Positions 1 through 6,983 of a stretch of 16,887 bases of DNA are shown here, one piece after another. A program made the position numbers and the translations under genes. The notes under the pieces were generated by a model. That model searched no databases. It saw only the letters and a program-made list of their open reading frames with translations, and had not been told where the DNA came from. Source of the stretch: Pontiellaceae bacterium (GTDB lineage Bacteria; Verrucomicrobiota; Kiritimatiellia; Kiritimatiellales; Tichowtungiaceae). The DNA lies in NCBI GenBank assembly GCA_029934215.1, contig JAOZMR010000027.1:1-16887 (forward strand), in the 5' to 3' direction. Within the stretch, counting starts at the first letter, position 1. Each line of letters starts with the position of its first letter.

Positions 1-67
1 GGTTGTCATATATTTCCTTTTGCTTTTAGAGCGTTACAGGGAATGACAATCAGGTATTTTTTTCAAC
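1..67. other. Non-coding edge beyond the hsdR break
   Basis: This is the sequence just past the point where hsdR stops. I recognise no gene in it. TTGTCAT at 3-9 and ATGACAA at 43-49 form a 7-bp inverted repeat. It could be the end of whatever element replaced the hsdR 3' part, but no transposase or clear terminal repeat is visible inside the window. Confidence 0.3.
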
Positions 68-1123
68 TCAAATAGGGGAGCGAAAAGCCTCTAAAAAACG
101 CACATTCGTGAAGAGCCCAAAATACTGCTGATAACGCGCAATCTTCTTAACCCCGCCGTCAAAAACCGTGAACTTAAACGCCAGTTCCAGCAACCGCTCC
201 GGGCGGCAGAGAGAAAACAGCGCCCGATCCTGCTCCGTCACCAACCGCTCGCCCTCCTCCTCCAGCGAATCAAAAAATGCCCGCGCCACCGAAAAAGCAC
301 CCGAAAAAAGTTTCTCCTTCTCCCCATCTCCCAGCGATGTATTCACCGCCGAAGAAATTTCCGATTTACGATTTACGATTTTCGATTGGTTCGCCTGCAA
401 TCTTGATTCATTCGGCAATCGGCAATCATCAATCGGCAATGCCAACTCTTCTTTCCAAACGCCCCAAAACTTCTTCCCCGTTCCGACCGTCGCGTACTGC
501 GCCGCGTTCTTATTAACCCCCATCACCAGCTGAACCGTCGTGAAAAGCTTCGGGATGTACGCATCGCTCTGATTGCGGATCGACTGCGAAATCGCCTGAT
601 CCACCTCAATATTCGGCGCCTTGCACTCAATCACCGCCAGAGGAATCCCGTTAACAAACAACACAACATCCGGACGCGCCGTCTCCGTGCTGCGCGTGCG
701 CTCCACACTAAACTCCGCCGTCACATGAAACACATTGTTGGAAGGCTTTTTCCAATCGATGTAGCGCAGCGGAAAACTCTTCGAATTCCCGTCAATCGAC
801 TGCTCAAAGCCCTCGCCCAGCGTAATCAAATCGTAGACCGCCTCATTCGTCTTTTGCAGGCCATCGAACTTGATGCTCTTCAGCTTTTGAATTGCCGACT
901 GAATATTCTCCTCGCTGAACAGATAGCTCTCGCCCTTGAAATGGATGCGATTCATCCGCTTCAGCTGCTCGCGCAGAATATTTTCCAACAGCACATTGCT
1001 GGTCTTACCCAGCCGCTCCCTCAACGTCTCGGCGGGCGACAAATAGGTATAGCCCAAATTCATCAGCACCTGCAGCGCCGGAATCTGCGATAACTGTTTT
1101 TCATTCAATCTAAACGGACTCAT
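68..1123 (-). pseudogene. hsdR: Truncated type I restriction subunit HsdR (nuclease part only)
   Basis: HsdR cleaves and translocates DNA in the type I RM complex. This 351-aa reading frame keeps the N-terminal region and the RecB-like nuclease core: D152 in ARPDVVLF and the E-x-K motif VIECKAP (E166, K168). It also keeps the conserved stretches SLCRPERLLELA and DGGVKKIARYQQYF. It then departs from the family after about residue 335 and stops 15 residues later, before Walker A and all helicase motifs; intact HsdR proteins are roughly 750-1100 aa. The start at 1123 (MSPFRLNEK) is chosen because GGGAGG lies 6 nt upstream and the ATG overlaps the last codons of the preceding frame by 14 nt. A longer frame reaches 1207 but has no support. 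Residues about 230-258 are an in-frame insertion of intergenic-type repeats. Restriction activity is unlikely; a leftover free nuclease domain is possible but speculative. Confidence 0.88.
347..445. repeat. Intergenic-type repeats inside hsdR
   Basis: At 357-394 the plus strand has repeated CGATTTACGATTT units, and at 403-445 repeated GGCAATCGGCAATC units. Both types look like non-coding dispersed repeats. Here they are read through in frame by hsdR as about 30 residues (containing DDCRLPNES and NRKSEISS) that the HsdR family does not have at this point between nuclease and motor domains. Confidence 0.65.
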
Positions 1124-1580
1124 TGATAACCTCCCAGTGACCACCCTTATCTGCACCCACTCTGCGAAGAGCACCGCGATCCTGTAAATTTCGAAGATTG
1201 CGTTCAACGGATCGAGTGGTCACGCCTGTTTTCTTAGCGAGTTCGGCAATGGTTACTTGACTGTTTTCTCGAGCCAGTCGAAGGATTTTCTCCGACGTTT
1301 TCTCCGACGTTTTCTCCGACATTTTCTCCGACGTTTTCTCCGACGCTTTCCCGACGCTTTCCCGACGCTTTCCCGACGTCTTTCCCGACGTTTTTCTGAC
1401 GCTTACCCGACGCTTACCCGACGTATTACCCAACCGATTACCCAACCCATTACCCAACCCATCCGAAACTCTCTGCAACTCAATCATACCGCGAATGAAC
1501 GCAAATTGACGCGAATCGGGATAGGAGAGTTTTGGCGAAATCTGCGACATATATTTCTCATTCAATCTAAACGGACTCAT
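1110..1580 (-). CDS. Stand-alone winged-helix tail, duplicate of the AlbA_2 gene's C-terminus
   Basis: This frame of about 156 aa looks like a duplication product. Residues 1-9 (MSPFRLNEK) repeat the start of HsdR. A short bridge made from a dispersed repeat follows. From MIELQRVSDGLGNGLGN onward it repeats the C-terminal tail of the AlbA_2/HATPase gene just upstream: a low-complexity S-G/E-K linker, then a winged helix (ITIAELAKKTGVTTRS-type in the real copy, here VTIAELAKKTGVTTRSVERN) ending GHWEVINESV. The AlbA_2 and ATPase domains are absent. Its ATG at 1580 has GGGAGG 6 nt upstream and overlaps the stop of the upstream gene, so translation by coupling is plausible; ATG 1487 is an alternative start. 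Its 3' end overlaps the hsdR start by 14 nt. It could be a small DNA-binding protein or simply a recombination scar. Confidence 0.5.
   Translation of the reverse strand: MSPFRLNEKYMSQISPKLSYPDSRQFAFIRGMIELQRVSDGLGNGLGNRLGNTSGKRRVSVRKTSGKTSGKRRESVGKASEKTSEKMSEKTSEKTSEKILRLARENSQVTIAELAKKTGVTTRSVERNLRNLQDRGALRRVGADKGGHWEVINESV
1286..1420. repeat. Tandem 11/12-bp repeats in the tail linker
   Basis: Units of 12 bp (TTTTCTCCGACG) pass into units of 11 bp (GACGCTTTCCC). The 12-bp units read as S-E-K-T. The 11-bp units rotate the reading frame and give K-R-R-E-S-V-G-K-A-S while staying open. Confidence 0.8.
1488..1538. repeat. Dispersed repeat, copy 1
   Basis: Begins ACCGCGAATGAACGC, then GCGAAT, GGGATAGGAGAG and TTTTGGCG. 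The same order of blocks is found at 3687-3738 between two genes. Here it sits exactly at the junction between the duplicated hsdR start and the duplicated HTH tail. Confidence 0.7.
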
Positions 1581-3042
1581 TGACAACCTCCCAGTGACCT
1601 TTTTTTCTTCCGCCTACACGGCGGAGATATCCATCGGTTTGCAAATTTTGAATATTTCTCTGAATCGAGCGTTCCGTTACACCAACTCGAACTGCCATTT
1701 CAGGTATCGTGATGAATGGCGTTTCTCGGCATACGTCCAAAATCTTTCCCGACGTTTTCCTCAACGCCTTTCCCGACGCTTCCTCAACGCTTTCTCGACA
1801 TTTCCCCGACGTCATTTCCGACGTCTTTCCGAAATTGTTCCGAAATTGCTCCGAAATCGTTCCGAATTCTTCCGACGCTTTCCCGACGTTTTCTTGATGC
1901 TTTCCCGACGTATTACCCAACCCATTACCCAACCCATCCGAAACTCTCTGCAACTCAATCAACATACCGAAAGAACGTTCAATGAATGCGGGATCAGGCA
2001 GTCCGGCGTTTTGACAGGCTTCCGATATTTTCTCCACGCCGCGCCCCCAGGAATCGATGTAGCCCGCCTTGTAGCAGGTCTCAGCAATGAGCGGATTGCG
2101 CGGAAAGGACTCGTGGCTTTGAAACAGCTTTTCAACCGTCAGCTCCTCTGGCAAGGCACCCGCGTTCCACAACGTCAGGCGATTATCATAAACCCTCATC
2201 TGCGTCATACTGCCCAAATAGTTTCGATGCACCAACGCATTGAGAATCATCTCGCGCAACGCCGCCACCGGATATTCCAATTCCTCAATGCGCTGGATGC
2301 CTTCAAAACGAATAGGCTTAATCAGAAACTTTTTCTCCAACTGCTCCATTACGTCCCGGAGAATATGGAAGAGGTTGCCTTCGCACACCTCCTGGAAGCG
2401 AAGGTCAACTCCGGCGTCCCCGCTAAACCGTCCGATTTTCACAAACAGGTTGGGGTAAAACTCGCCGGGATCTTTACCAAACAAAACCAACGCCGCATGG
2501 GTCAACCCATCACGGGTGAGCAGGCGCAACTTTTTCAAAACCTCCTGGGTCGATAACGCGCTCAAATCCGGCAAGCGTCCCGCGACAGCCGCATCTTTTC
2601 GGAACAGATCAATGGCGGCATCGTCGATATCATCCAACGTCGCATTCTCCTCAATCACCCGATCCCAAGTAACGCCCGTCTTTTTCAAAAGAAAATCGGT
2701 CAGCGCGTGACCTTTTAGCTCCTGCTTCACACTACCCGAACGCCAGTAATACGAACCGCGCAAAGAGATCGGCACAGAAGAAGGCGCAACGATAATTTCC
2801 AAACAAGCCAGCCCATCCTCCTCCAGCAAGTTGATGTGCGGCATCAGACCCAGCTGATCGCGAATCTTATTGGGCAGATCCTCCAGCAGCTTCTTGGCAT
2901 TCTTTAACCCGACAAACTTGCCCGCATCATCCTTACCGATAAAAATGCGTCCACCCTGCGCATTAGCAAACCCGCAGATCCACTTCAGATATTCATCCTG
3001 CCAATCCAGCTTCCATTCTATATTTTGGGACTCTTTATTCAT
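1567..3042 (-). CDS. AlbA_2 / HATPase_c_4 / winged-helix protein (RecG-like regulator)
   Basis: A 491-aa protein of the group often labelled 'RecG-like' or 'transcriptional regulator', though it has no helicase. Residues about 5-120 form the AlbA_2 (Schlafen-type) domain (IEWKLDWQDEYLKWICGFAN, then GGRIFIGKDDAGKFVGL). Residues about 255-340 match the HATPase_c_4 part (REMILNALVHRNY, DSWGRGVEKI). Residues 365-435 are a low-complexity linker rich in G-K-T-S and S-E, and 435-485 a C-terminal winged helix (ITIPEMAVRVGVTERSIQRN). The start is ATG 3042 rather than GTG 3048, because GAGG lies 5 nt before it. Such genes are common cargo in type I RM operons and are thought to be regulatory or defence-linked; the exact role is not established. 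Its stop overlaps the start of the duplicated tail frame downstream. Confidence 0.85.
   Translation of the reverse strand: MNKESQNIEWKLDWQDEYLKWICGFANAQGGRIFIGKDDAGKFVGLKNAKKLLEDLPNKIRDQLGLMPHINLLEEDGLACLEIIVAPSSVPISLRGSYYWRSGSVKQELKGHALTDFLLKKTGVTWDRVIEENATLDDIDDAAIDLFRKDAAVAGRLPDLSALSTQEVLKKLRLLTRDGLTHAALVLFGKDPGEFYPNLFVKIGRFSGDAGVDLRFQEVCEGNLFHILRDVMEQLEKKFLIKPIRFEGIQRIEELEYPVAALREMILNALVHRNYLGSMTQMRVYDNRLTLWNAGALPEELTVEKLFQSHESFPRNPLIAETCYKAGYIDSWGRGVEKISEACQNAGLPDPAFIERSFGMLIELQRVSDGLGNGLGNTSGKHQENVGKASEEFGTISEQFRNNFGKTSEMTSGKCRESVEEASGKALRKTSGKILDVCRETPFITIPEMAVRVGVTERSIQRNIQNLQTDGYLRRVGGRKKGHWEVVNESV
1744..1910. repeat. Tandem TTTCCCGACG-type repeats in the AlbA_2 tail
   Basis: Imperfect 11-15 bp units (TTTCCCGACG, TTCCTCAACG, TTTCCGAAATTG) encode the linker between the ATPase and winged-helix parts. 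The flanking ATTACCCAACCC units are shared with 1423-1460, where the tail is duplicated. Confidence 0.75.
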
Positions 3043-3080
3043 AAACACCTCAATGGATTAACCGCAAAAATTCACAAAAA

Positions 3081-3650
3081 CTAAAACAACTCATAAAACG
3101 ACTCCTGCCCAATGTGCGGACCAAGATCTTCAACCAGATCGCATACACGACCCTCCCTCAAAAACATCCACTCCTCGCCAGGCCCAATATAGCACATCCG
3201 AAACCCCGCGAACCGTCGGCTATCTTTATCGATCAACTCAAACTTCAATACAGGTTCAAACGTGAGCTGATTCGCCATCAGCATTAGATTTTGACGTGCG
3301 TTTCCGGGCAAACAGCCCGCCAACTTCTTCGTTCTTGATACGTCCTTCATATACACAATCAGCGCATTCTTTTTCTTCTCCACAAAAAGATGGATATTCG
3401 GCTCCATCATAGAAGGAAGAATACTCTCCGCATACTCGACCTCATCTTGAGTAATATTCGACTTCCTCTTTTTCCGGCACGACACCTGCCCGTTCGGGTT
3501 TTCCGCAATCTCATGCGTTTCAGGAATCGCGGACAAATCATCCGCCGACCCCTTTTGAGAACAGACAATCCGCACGCCCCGCTTCCCGGACACCTCACGA
3601 AAATAGAAGAGATCTCCCTTTTGATTCGTATACGTCAGTTTTTTACTCAT
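3081..3650 (-). CDS. Conserved hypothetical protein, 189 aa
   Basis: A soluble basic protein with no signal peptide or membrane segment. It opens with a short beta-rich piece (KLTYTNQKGDLFYFREV), followed by a segment common to similar environmental hypothetical proteins (IPETHEIAENPNGQVSCRK). A central region contains a helix plus HLFVEKKKNALIVYMKD, and the C-terminal half (VLKFELIDKDSRRFAGFRM) ends in HIGQESFYELF. I recall proteins of this layout as uncharacterised, and no catalytic motif is visible. The start at 3650 is supported by AAAGGAG 7 nt upstream. It lies between the HAD gene and the AlbA_2 gene in the same direction and probably belongs to the same transcript. Function unknown. 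Confidence 0.7.
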   Translation of the reverse strand: MSKKLTYTNQKGDLFYFREVSGKRGVRIVCSQKGSADDLSAIPETHEIAENPNGQVSCRKKRKSNITQDEVEYAESILPSMMEPNIHLFVEKKKNALIVYMKDVSRTKKLAGCLPGNARQNLMLMANQLTFEPVLKFELIDKDSRRFAGFRMCYIGPGEEWMFLREGRVCDLVEDLGPHIGQESFYELF

Positions 3651-3686
3651 TTAAATGCTCCTTTGGATTGTTCGATAAAATAGTTA

Positions 3687-3738
3687 ACCGCGAATGAACG
3701 CGAATGGGGCGCGAATGGATAGGGGAGAGTTTTTGACG
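3687..3738. repeat. Dispersed repeat, copy 2
   Basis: ACCGCGAATGAACGC, GCGAAT, GGATAGGGGAGAG and TTTTTGACG follow in the same order as at 1488-1538. It lies in the 169-bp gap between the HAD gene and the 189-aa gene. Confidence 0.7.
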
Positions 3739-3800
3739 CAAAAAGGCGCAAAAATCGCAAAAGGGAATTTGTTGCAGACAGGGACTCCGCCCCCTTCGAT

Positions 3801-3815
3801 TTCCAATGGTTGGAC
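3801..3815. repeat. Isolated palindromic repeat unit
   Basis: TTCCAATGGTTGGAC is a near-perfect copy of the unit that is arrayed at 9362-9597. Here it stands alone just after the HAD gene. Confidence 0.6.
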
Positions 3816-3819
3816 AAAA

Positions 3820-4698
3820 TCATTTTGATGTTTCCTTTTTTTGTTTTGAGCGCGCTGTCGGCTTACGCGCATACTTCTCAACAGAAGCAGCAACTGCGAT
3901 TTGATCAATAACCGCTTTAACAACCTGATCTAACTCTGCCCCTTCCGAATAATTCGCAGGCACCACATAGGAAACCCGGTCTTCCTTAAGTAGATTTTCA
4001 ACATCAGATTTTTTACGGCTTTTAGGAGCATAAACTCCGATGGAAGTACCACCTTTCTCCTTAATCAACTTCATGGCGGGAACGTCCGTTAAACCATCAC
4101 CGATGTAAATCATTCGCTTAAACGGAACGGGGCGTTTTTCGTTCGGCACAAAGGTGTTAATTTTAGAATTATCCCATGCGTTATTGATCCCTTTGTTGAT
4201 ACGGAAAATGAACTGAGTTTTGGTGGTGTAATTAAGAGAAATAGCAGGCCATTCAGGAACATCATTTTGATCGTATTTAAAACTGGAAGCATAAATTGTT
4301 TTAAAATGTTTTTTAATTGATGTTCCCTCGATCATAGCCTTGGTTCCTGAAGAAATAATGTAGTGTTCGAGCTTGATTTGTTTTTGACGAGCATAGGCGT
4401 TGATTCGATCAAAAAACTCCTCAACTCCATCAAAATAAACAGCATTTTTCCCATGCGCCTTCAGACTTTTTCTATCGAACTTAATCCGACCGTGATTTTT
4501 TGCTTTGCTAATGAGCAAGAACATATAAGCCAGAATCTCATCCATCTCATTTTCTTTCGATAGTTCGTGGACTTCAGCCCAAAAATCAGACTTTTTCATT
4601 CCAAGATCTGGAATAAATGAGTTTTCCTGAATGTTTCCTTTCGCCAAGGTGCCATCAAAATCATACGCAATTGCTACTGTGACATGTTTTTTTCCCAT
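3820..4698 (-). CDS. HAD-superfamily phosphatase-like protein
   Basis: A 292-aa cytoplasmic protein with all four HAD motifs: motif I YDFDGTL (nucleophile D13, acid D15), motif II IISSGTK (S116/S117), a motif III lysine candidate (K160 in TTKTQ), and motif IV YIGDGLTDVPAMK (D201, D205). An alpha-helical cap of about 100 residues sits between motifs I and II, as in phosphoserine-phosphatase-like (C1) members. The C-terminus is a basic tail (KYARKPTARSKQKKETSK). The start ATG has GGAG 9 nt upstream. The substrate cannot be read from sequence. It looks more AT-rich than hsdM by eye. The hybrid hsdR/hsdS remnant lies directly upstream, and the remnant's stop codon abuts the ribosome binding site of this gene, so hsdS was probably once its immediate upstream neighbour. 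Confidence 0.85.
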   Translation of the reverse strand: MGKKHVTVAIAYDFDGTLAKGNIQENSFIPDLGMKKSDFWAEVHELSKENEMDEILAYMFLLISKAKNHGRIKFDRKSLKAHGKNAVYFDGVEEFFDRINAYARQKQIKLEHYIISSGTKAMIEGTSIKKHFKTIYASSFKYDQNDVPEWPAISLNYTTKTQFIFRINKGINNAWDNSKINTFVPNEKRPVPFKRMIYIGDGLTDVPAMKLIKEKGGTSIGVYAPKSRKKSDVENLLKEDRVSYVVPANYSEGAELDQVVKAVIDQIAVAASVEKYARKPTARSKQKKETSK

Positions 4699-4713
4699 CG
4701 TTACTTTCTCCTT

Positions 4714-4889
4714 TTAATCCCTCACCCGCCACTCGCCCGTTAGCAGTTTTTGCATAAGTCCGCGCTTTTGCCGCTTCTGCTTCTCCGCCAGCTTTTTGAG
4801 CAGATCGATTTCCCGCTGCGCCAGATTCACCCGCACCTGCAACGCCGGAATCTACAACAGATAGTTTTCGCTAAATCTAATGAACTCAT
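4714..4889 (-). pseudogene. Hybrid remnant: hsdR 5' end joined to hsdS 3' end
   Basis: Reading 4889 downward, the first ~55 bases resemble the beginning of hsdR, starting at an ATG with GAGAGAGGTG just upstream. This part includes the IPALQV codons but is out of frame, with a stop before them. It then switches to the end of hsdS: LAQREIDLLKKLAEKQK, GLMQKLLTGEWRV and a stop at 4714-4716. No complete protein can be made from it. The hsdS part is a direct copy of 8081-8188. The hsdR part is a third copy of the sequence at 1123 and 1580. Confidence 0.8.
4722..4829. repeat. Direct repeat of hsdS 3' end, copy at the far side of the cassette
   Basis: 108 bp aligned without gaps to 8081-8188, with 7 mismatches counted by eye (about 93% identity). 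The two copies bracket the FRG and GHKL genes. Confidence 0.88.
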
Positions 4890-4921
4890 AAACACCTCTC
4901 TCAATTAACTTCCTCGAACTT

Positions 4922-6967
4922 TTAGGATGTCGGCAAACCCAGCTTGTCAAAAAACGCCCTATTTCTCTGCTTTGCAGCGTTAACTAAGCGATCAAAGGAG
5001 ATAACTTCCACATAGGATTTAAATCCGTCTTTATATCCAAAATACCCCAACCCATCACTCGTCTGGGTTAAGTCATGCATTTTGCACCTACGAAGCATGC
5101 TCGACGTTAGATCGCAAAGGATATAGCAGTATCCGGGAATGGTTTCGGCGTTTGGAATAGGTCTGCCTTTTGCTGTCTGGACGCGTCCCTTCCGAACCCG
5201 ATCCAAATACCCAAGAGCTTGCTCAATGGGATCTTTTTCTTCGCCTTCAGCAGCATCATTCCGAAGGGGTCTTTTAATTTCAACCACCTCAATGGCGGCC
5301 AACGGCGGTTGCTGTTCTTCTGCAATCAAAATTGGGTTGTCAAAAAGGTTTAAAGTTAAGAGATCCGGCTCTTTTGTTTCCTCATTTCCGGTAATGGGCA
5401 TAGATCGCAACGTTTTGTCTGACGCTAAGTAATCGTGAAAAGCAAGGCGCTCATCGATCAACCAAAGGTTGCAACTTTCTGGCAAAACATCATCCGAATC
5501 ATTGCCCATTGGCATAATGAGGTTGTGAATTAAATCCTCGCGGACATATGAACCATCGGGTTGCTTCTCAATGGCTTTTGTGAGCAGGTCTAAAACGACT
5601 TTTCTATGCGACACATAGTTTGCTAAATCAGACTTTTTAATATCTTCTGCTGTTTTGAGATACTCCAGTAACTTTTTTTTATAAGTTTCTAAATCATCAG
5701 AAATGACGGGGTTCATTATTTCATGACCTTCGGTCAAAAGCTTTGCCTCAATTTTTGACAAATGTTTGTGTAGCGTCAGATCCAACTGTTTATCTGAAAT
5801 GTTGGGGTCAACTAAAAGATCAGCACCAGGAATCCTTGAAAGAATAGGGCGATACCGCGGGGCTTTATGAGAAACAAACTTCTCTACGCGCTCCAGCCCA
5901 CGCTGCTTGTTTTCTGTTAAATAATCGGATAAATGCGTCGAGGCTCTTTCGATAACAGCGTCCCTAATATCTTTTAGAGACATCTCAGAGTCCGCAAATA
6001 AAACTCCCTCTTCTTCTGTGATATCGAAGCCTGTTCGTTCGGATCTGACATTTTCATCAAGGAACTCTGAGCAGACGTAACAGACATAAACGAACTCGCC
6101 CGTATCGTCTTTTATTTTTCCGTAAAGCCCCGGAATTTTCCCTGTAATCGCTTCTTCTTTTACTAGTCGGTTCGCGGCGCAAAACGCGATGAGATGAGAT
6201 TGTGCGGAGTGCATTCGGAGTTTCACATGTGTGATGTTGAAGGATTGCCCTTTTAGGTCGAAATCATCCGACTCGGCAGACGTGTGCATATGCTCATCAT
6301 AAATGTCATCTAAACTGATTTCCTCCCCATTATCAAAGATTGTAATTGTCGATGCTCCGCCCACTCGAACGAAATACCAGAGGCAGTGCTCAAACATATT
6401 ACTTCCAATGGTTTCCGCAGTTTTTGATGCGGCATCACGATATTTCTCAACAAAACCATCAAGATGTATGCATGTTTTTTTCGGGGATTCTTGATCAACA
6501 TCTTCCTTATCTACAAGGCTGACTCCTCGGGTTGAACTGAATGAAAACTTACGAGATTTAAGGTTTTCTTCGTCATTATAGACACTTGAAATCGAAACAC
6601 GTTTGAATGCCTTTAGCCACAACAAGCGACCTACTCCTCGGCATCCCTTGTCGGCCTTATGATCACTATCCAAGGTTTGGAACGATTGCAGATTATCATC
6701 ATTGAACCCAATGCCGTTGTCGGTCACTTTAAAGCCGACGATATTTTCAAGAGCCTCCCGCCCCGGGCTCTTTTTTTCATCCAATCCTAACTGCCCTTGA
6801 GATCTTCTAATTATTTCAACTGTGATCTTTCCATCATCTGGGCTTAACCCAGCCTCTTCAACGGAATGGATAGAGTTAACCACAGCCTCAAACAGAGGCA
6901 ACAGCCCATGGCTTTTTGGCAGGCTTGTGTTGCGTAACCGTCCTTTTAAATTCGTATCCATACTCAT
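4922..6967 (-). CDS. GHKL (HSP90-like) ATPase with C-terminal PD-(D/E)XK-like motif
   Basis: A 681-aa protein. The N-terminal GHKL ATP-binding fold shows the N box (E27, N31 in FEAVVNSIHS), the G1 box VTDNGIGF (81-88), the glycine-rich lid GCRGVGRL (108-115), and a downstream basic stretch SERTGFDI (309-316) typical of the transducer part. A helical middle follows (about 330-470). Residues 500-518 carry a distinctive block, LWLIDERLAFHDYLASDK. The C-terminal part has LFDNP (D543) and VVEIKRP (E563, K565), followed by Q583 and Y587, a pattern seen in PD-(D/E)XK nucleases. An ATP-gated nuclease, as in GHKL-based defence proteins, is therefore a reasonable inference; DNA as the target is unproven. 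The start is ATG 6967: AAGGAG lies about 8 nt upstream and the codon shares one base with the TAA of the FRG gene. No described defence system with this exact pair comes to mind. Confidence 0.82.
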   Translation of the reverse strand: MSMDTNLKGRLRNTSLPKSHGLLPLFEAVVNSIHSVEEAGLSPDDGKITVEIIRRSQGQLGLDEKKSPGREALENIVGFKVTDNGIGFNDDNLQSFQTLDSDHKADKGCRGVGRLLWLKAFKRVSISSVYNDEENLKSRKFSFSSTRGVSLVDKEDVDQESPKKTCIHLDGFVEKYRDAASKTAETIGSNMFEHCLWYFVRVGGASTITIFDNGEEISLDDIYDEHMHTSAESDDFDLKGQSFNITHVKLRMHSAQSHLIAFCAANRLVKEEAITGKIPGLYGKIKDDTGEFVYVCYVCSEFLDENVRSERTGFDITEEEGVLFADSEMSLKDIRDAVIERASTHLSDYLTENKQRGLERVEKFVSHKAPRYRPILSRIPGADLLVDPNISDKQLDLTLHKHLSKIEAKLLTEGHEIMNPVISDDLETYKKKLLEYLKTAEDIKKSDLANYVSHRKVVLDLLTKAIEKQPDGSYVREDLIHNLIMPMGNDSDDVLPESCNLWLIDERLAFHDYLASDKTLRSMPITGNEETKEPDLLTLNLFDNPILIAEEQQPPLAAIEVVEIKRPLRNDAAEGEEKDPIEQALGYLDRVRKGRVQTAKGRPIPNAETIPGYCYILCDLTSSMLRRCKMHDLTQTSDGLGYFGYKDGFKSYVEVISFDRLVNAAKQRNRAFFDKLGLPTS

Positions 6968-6983
6968 TAGTTTGTCTCCTTTT
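6965..6983 (-). promoter_or_regulatory. TAATG coupling site between FRG and GHKL genes
   Basis: The FRG stop (6969-6967) and the GHKL start (6967-6965) share one A. An AAGGAG ribosome binding site lies at about 6976-6981, inside the FRG gene. This arrangement favours re-initiation and a fixed ratio of the two proteins. Confidence 0.85.

Noticed and set aside
1286..1420. Tandem repeats considered as a replication or iteron array
   Set aside because: They lie inside a reading frame, encode the typical linker of AlbA_2/HTH proteins, and have no replication initiator nearby.
1594..2556. 320-aa plus-strand open frame opposite the second AlbA_2 gene
   Set aside because: Shadow frame. Composition is Arg/Phe rich from the antisense of the S-E-K repeats, with no family features.
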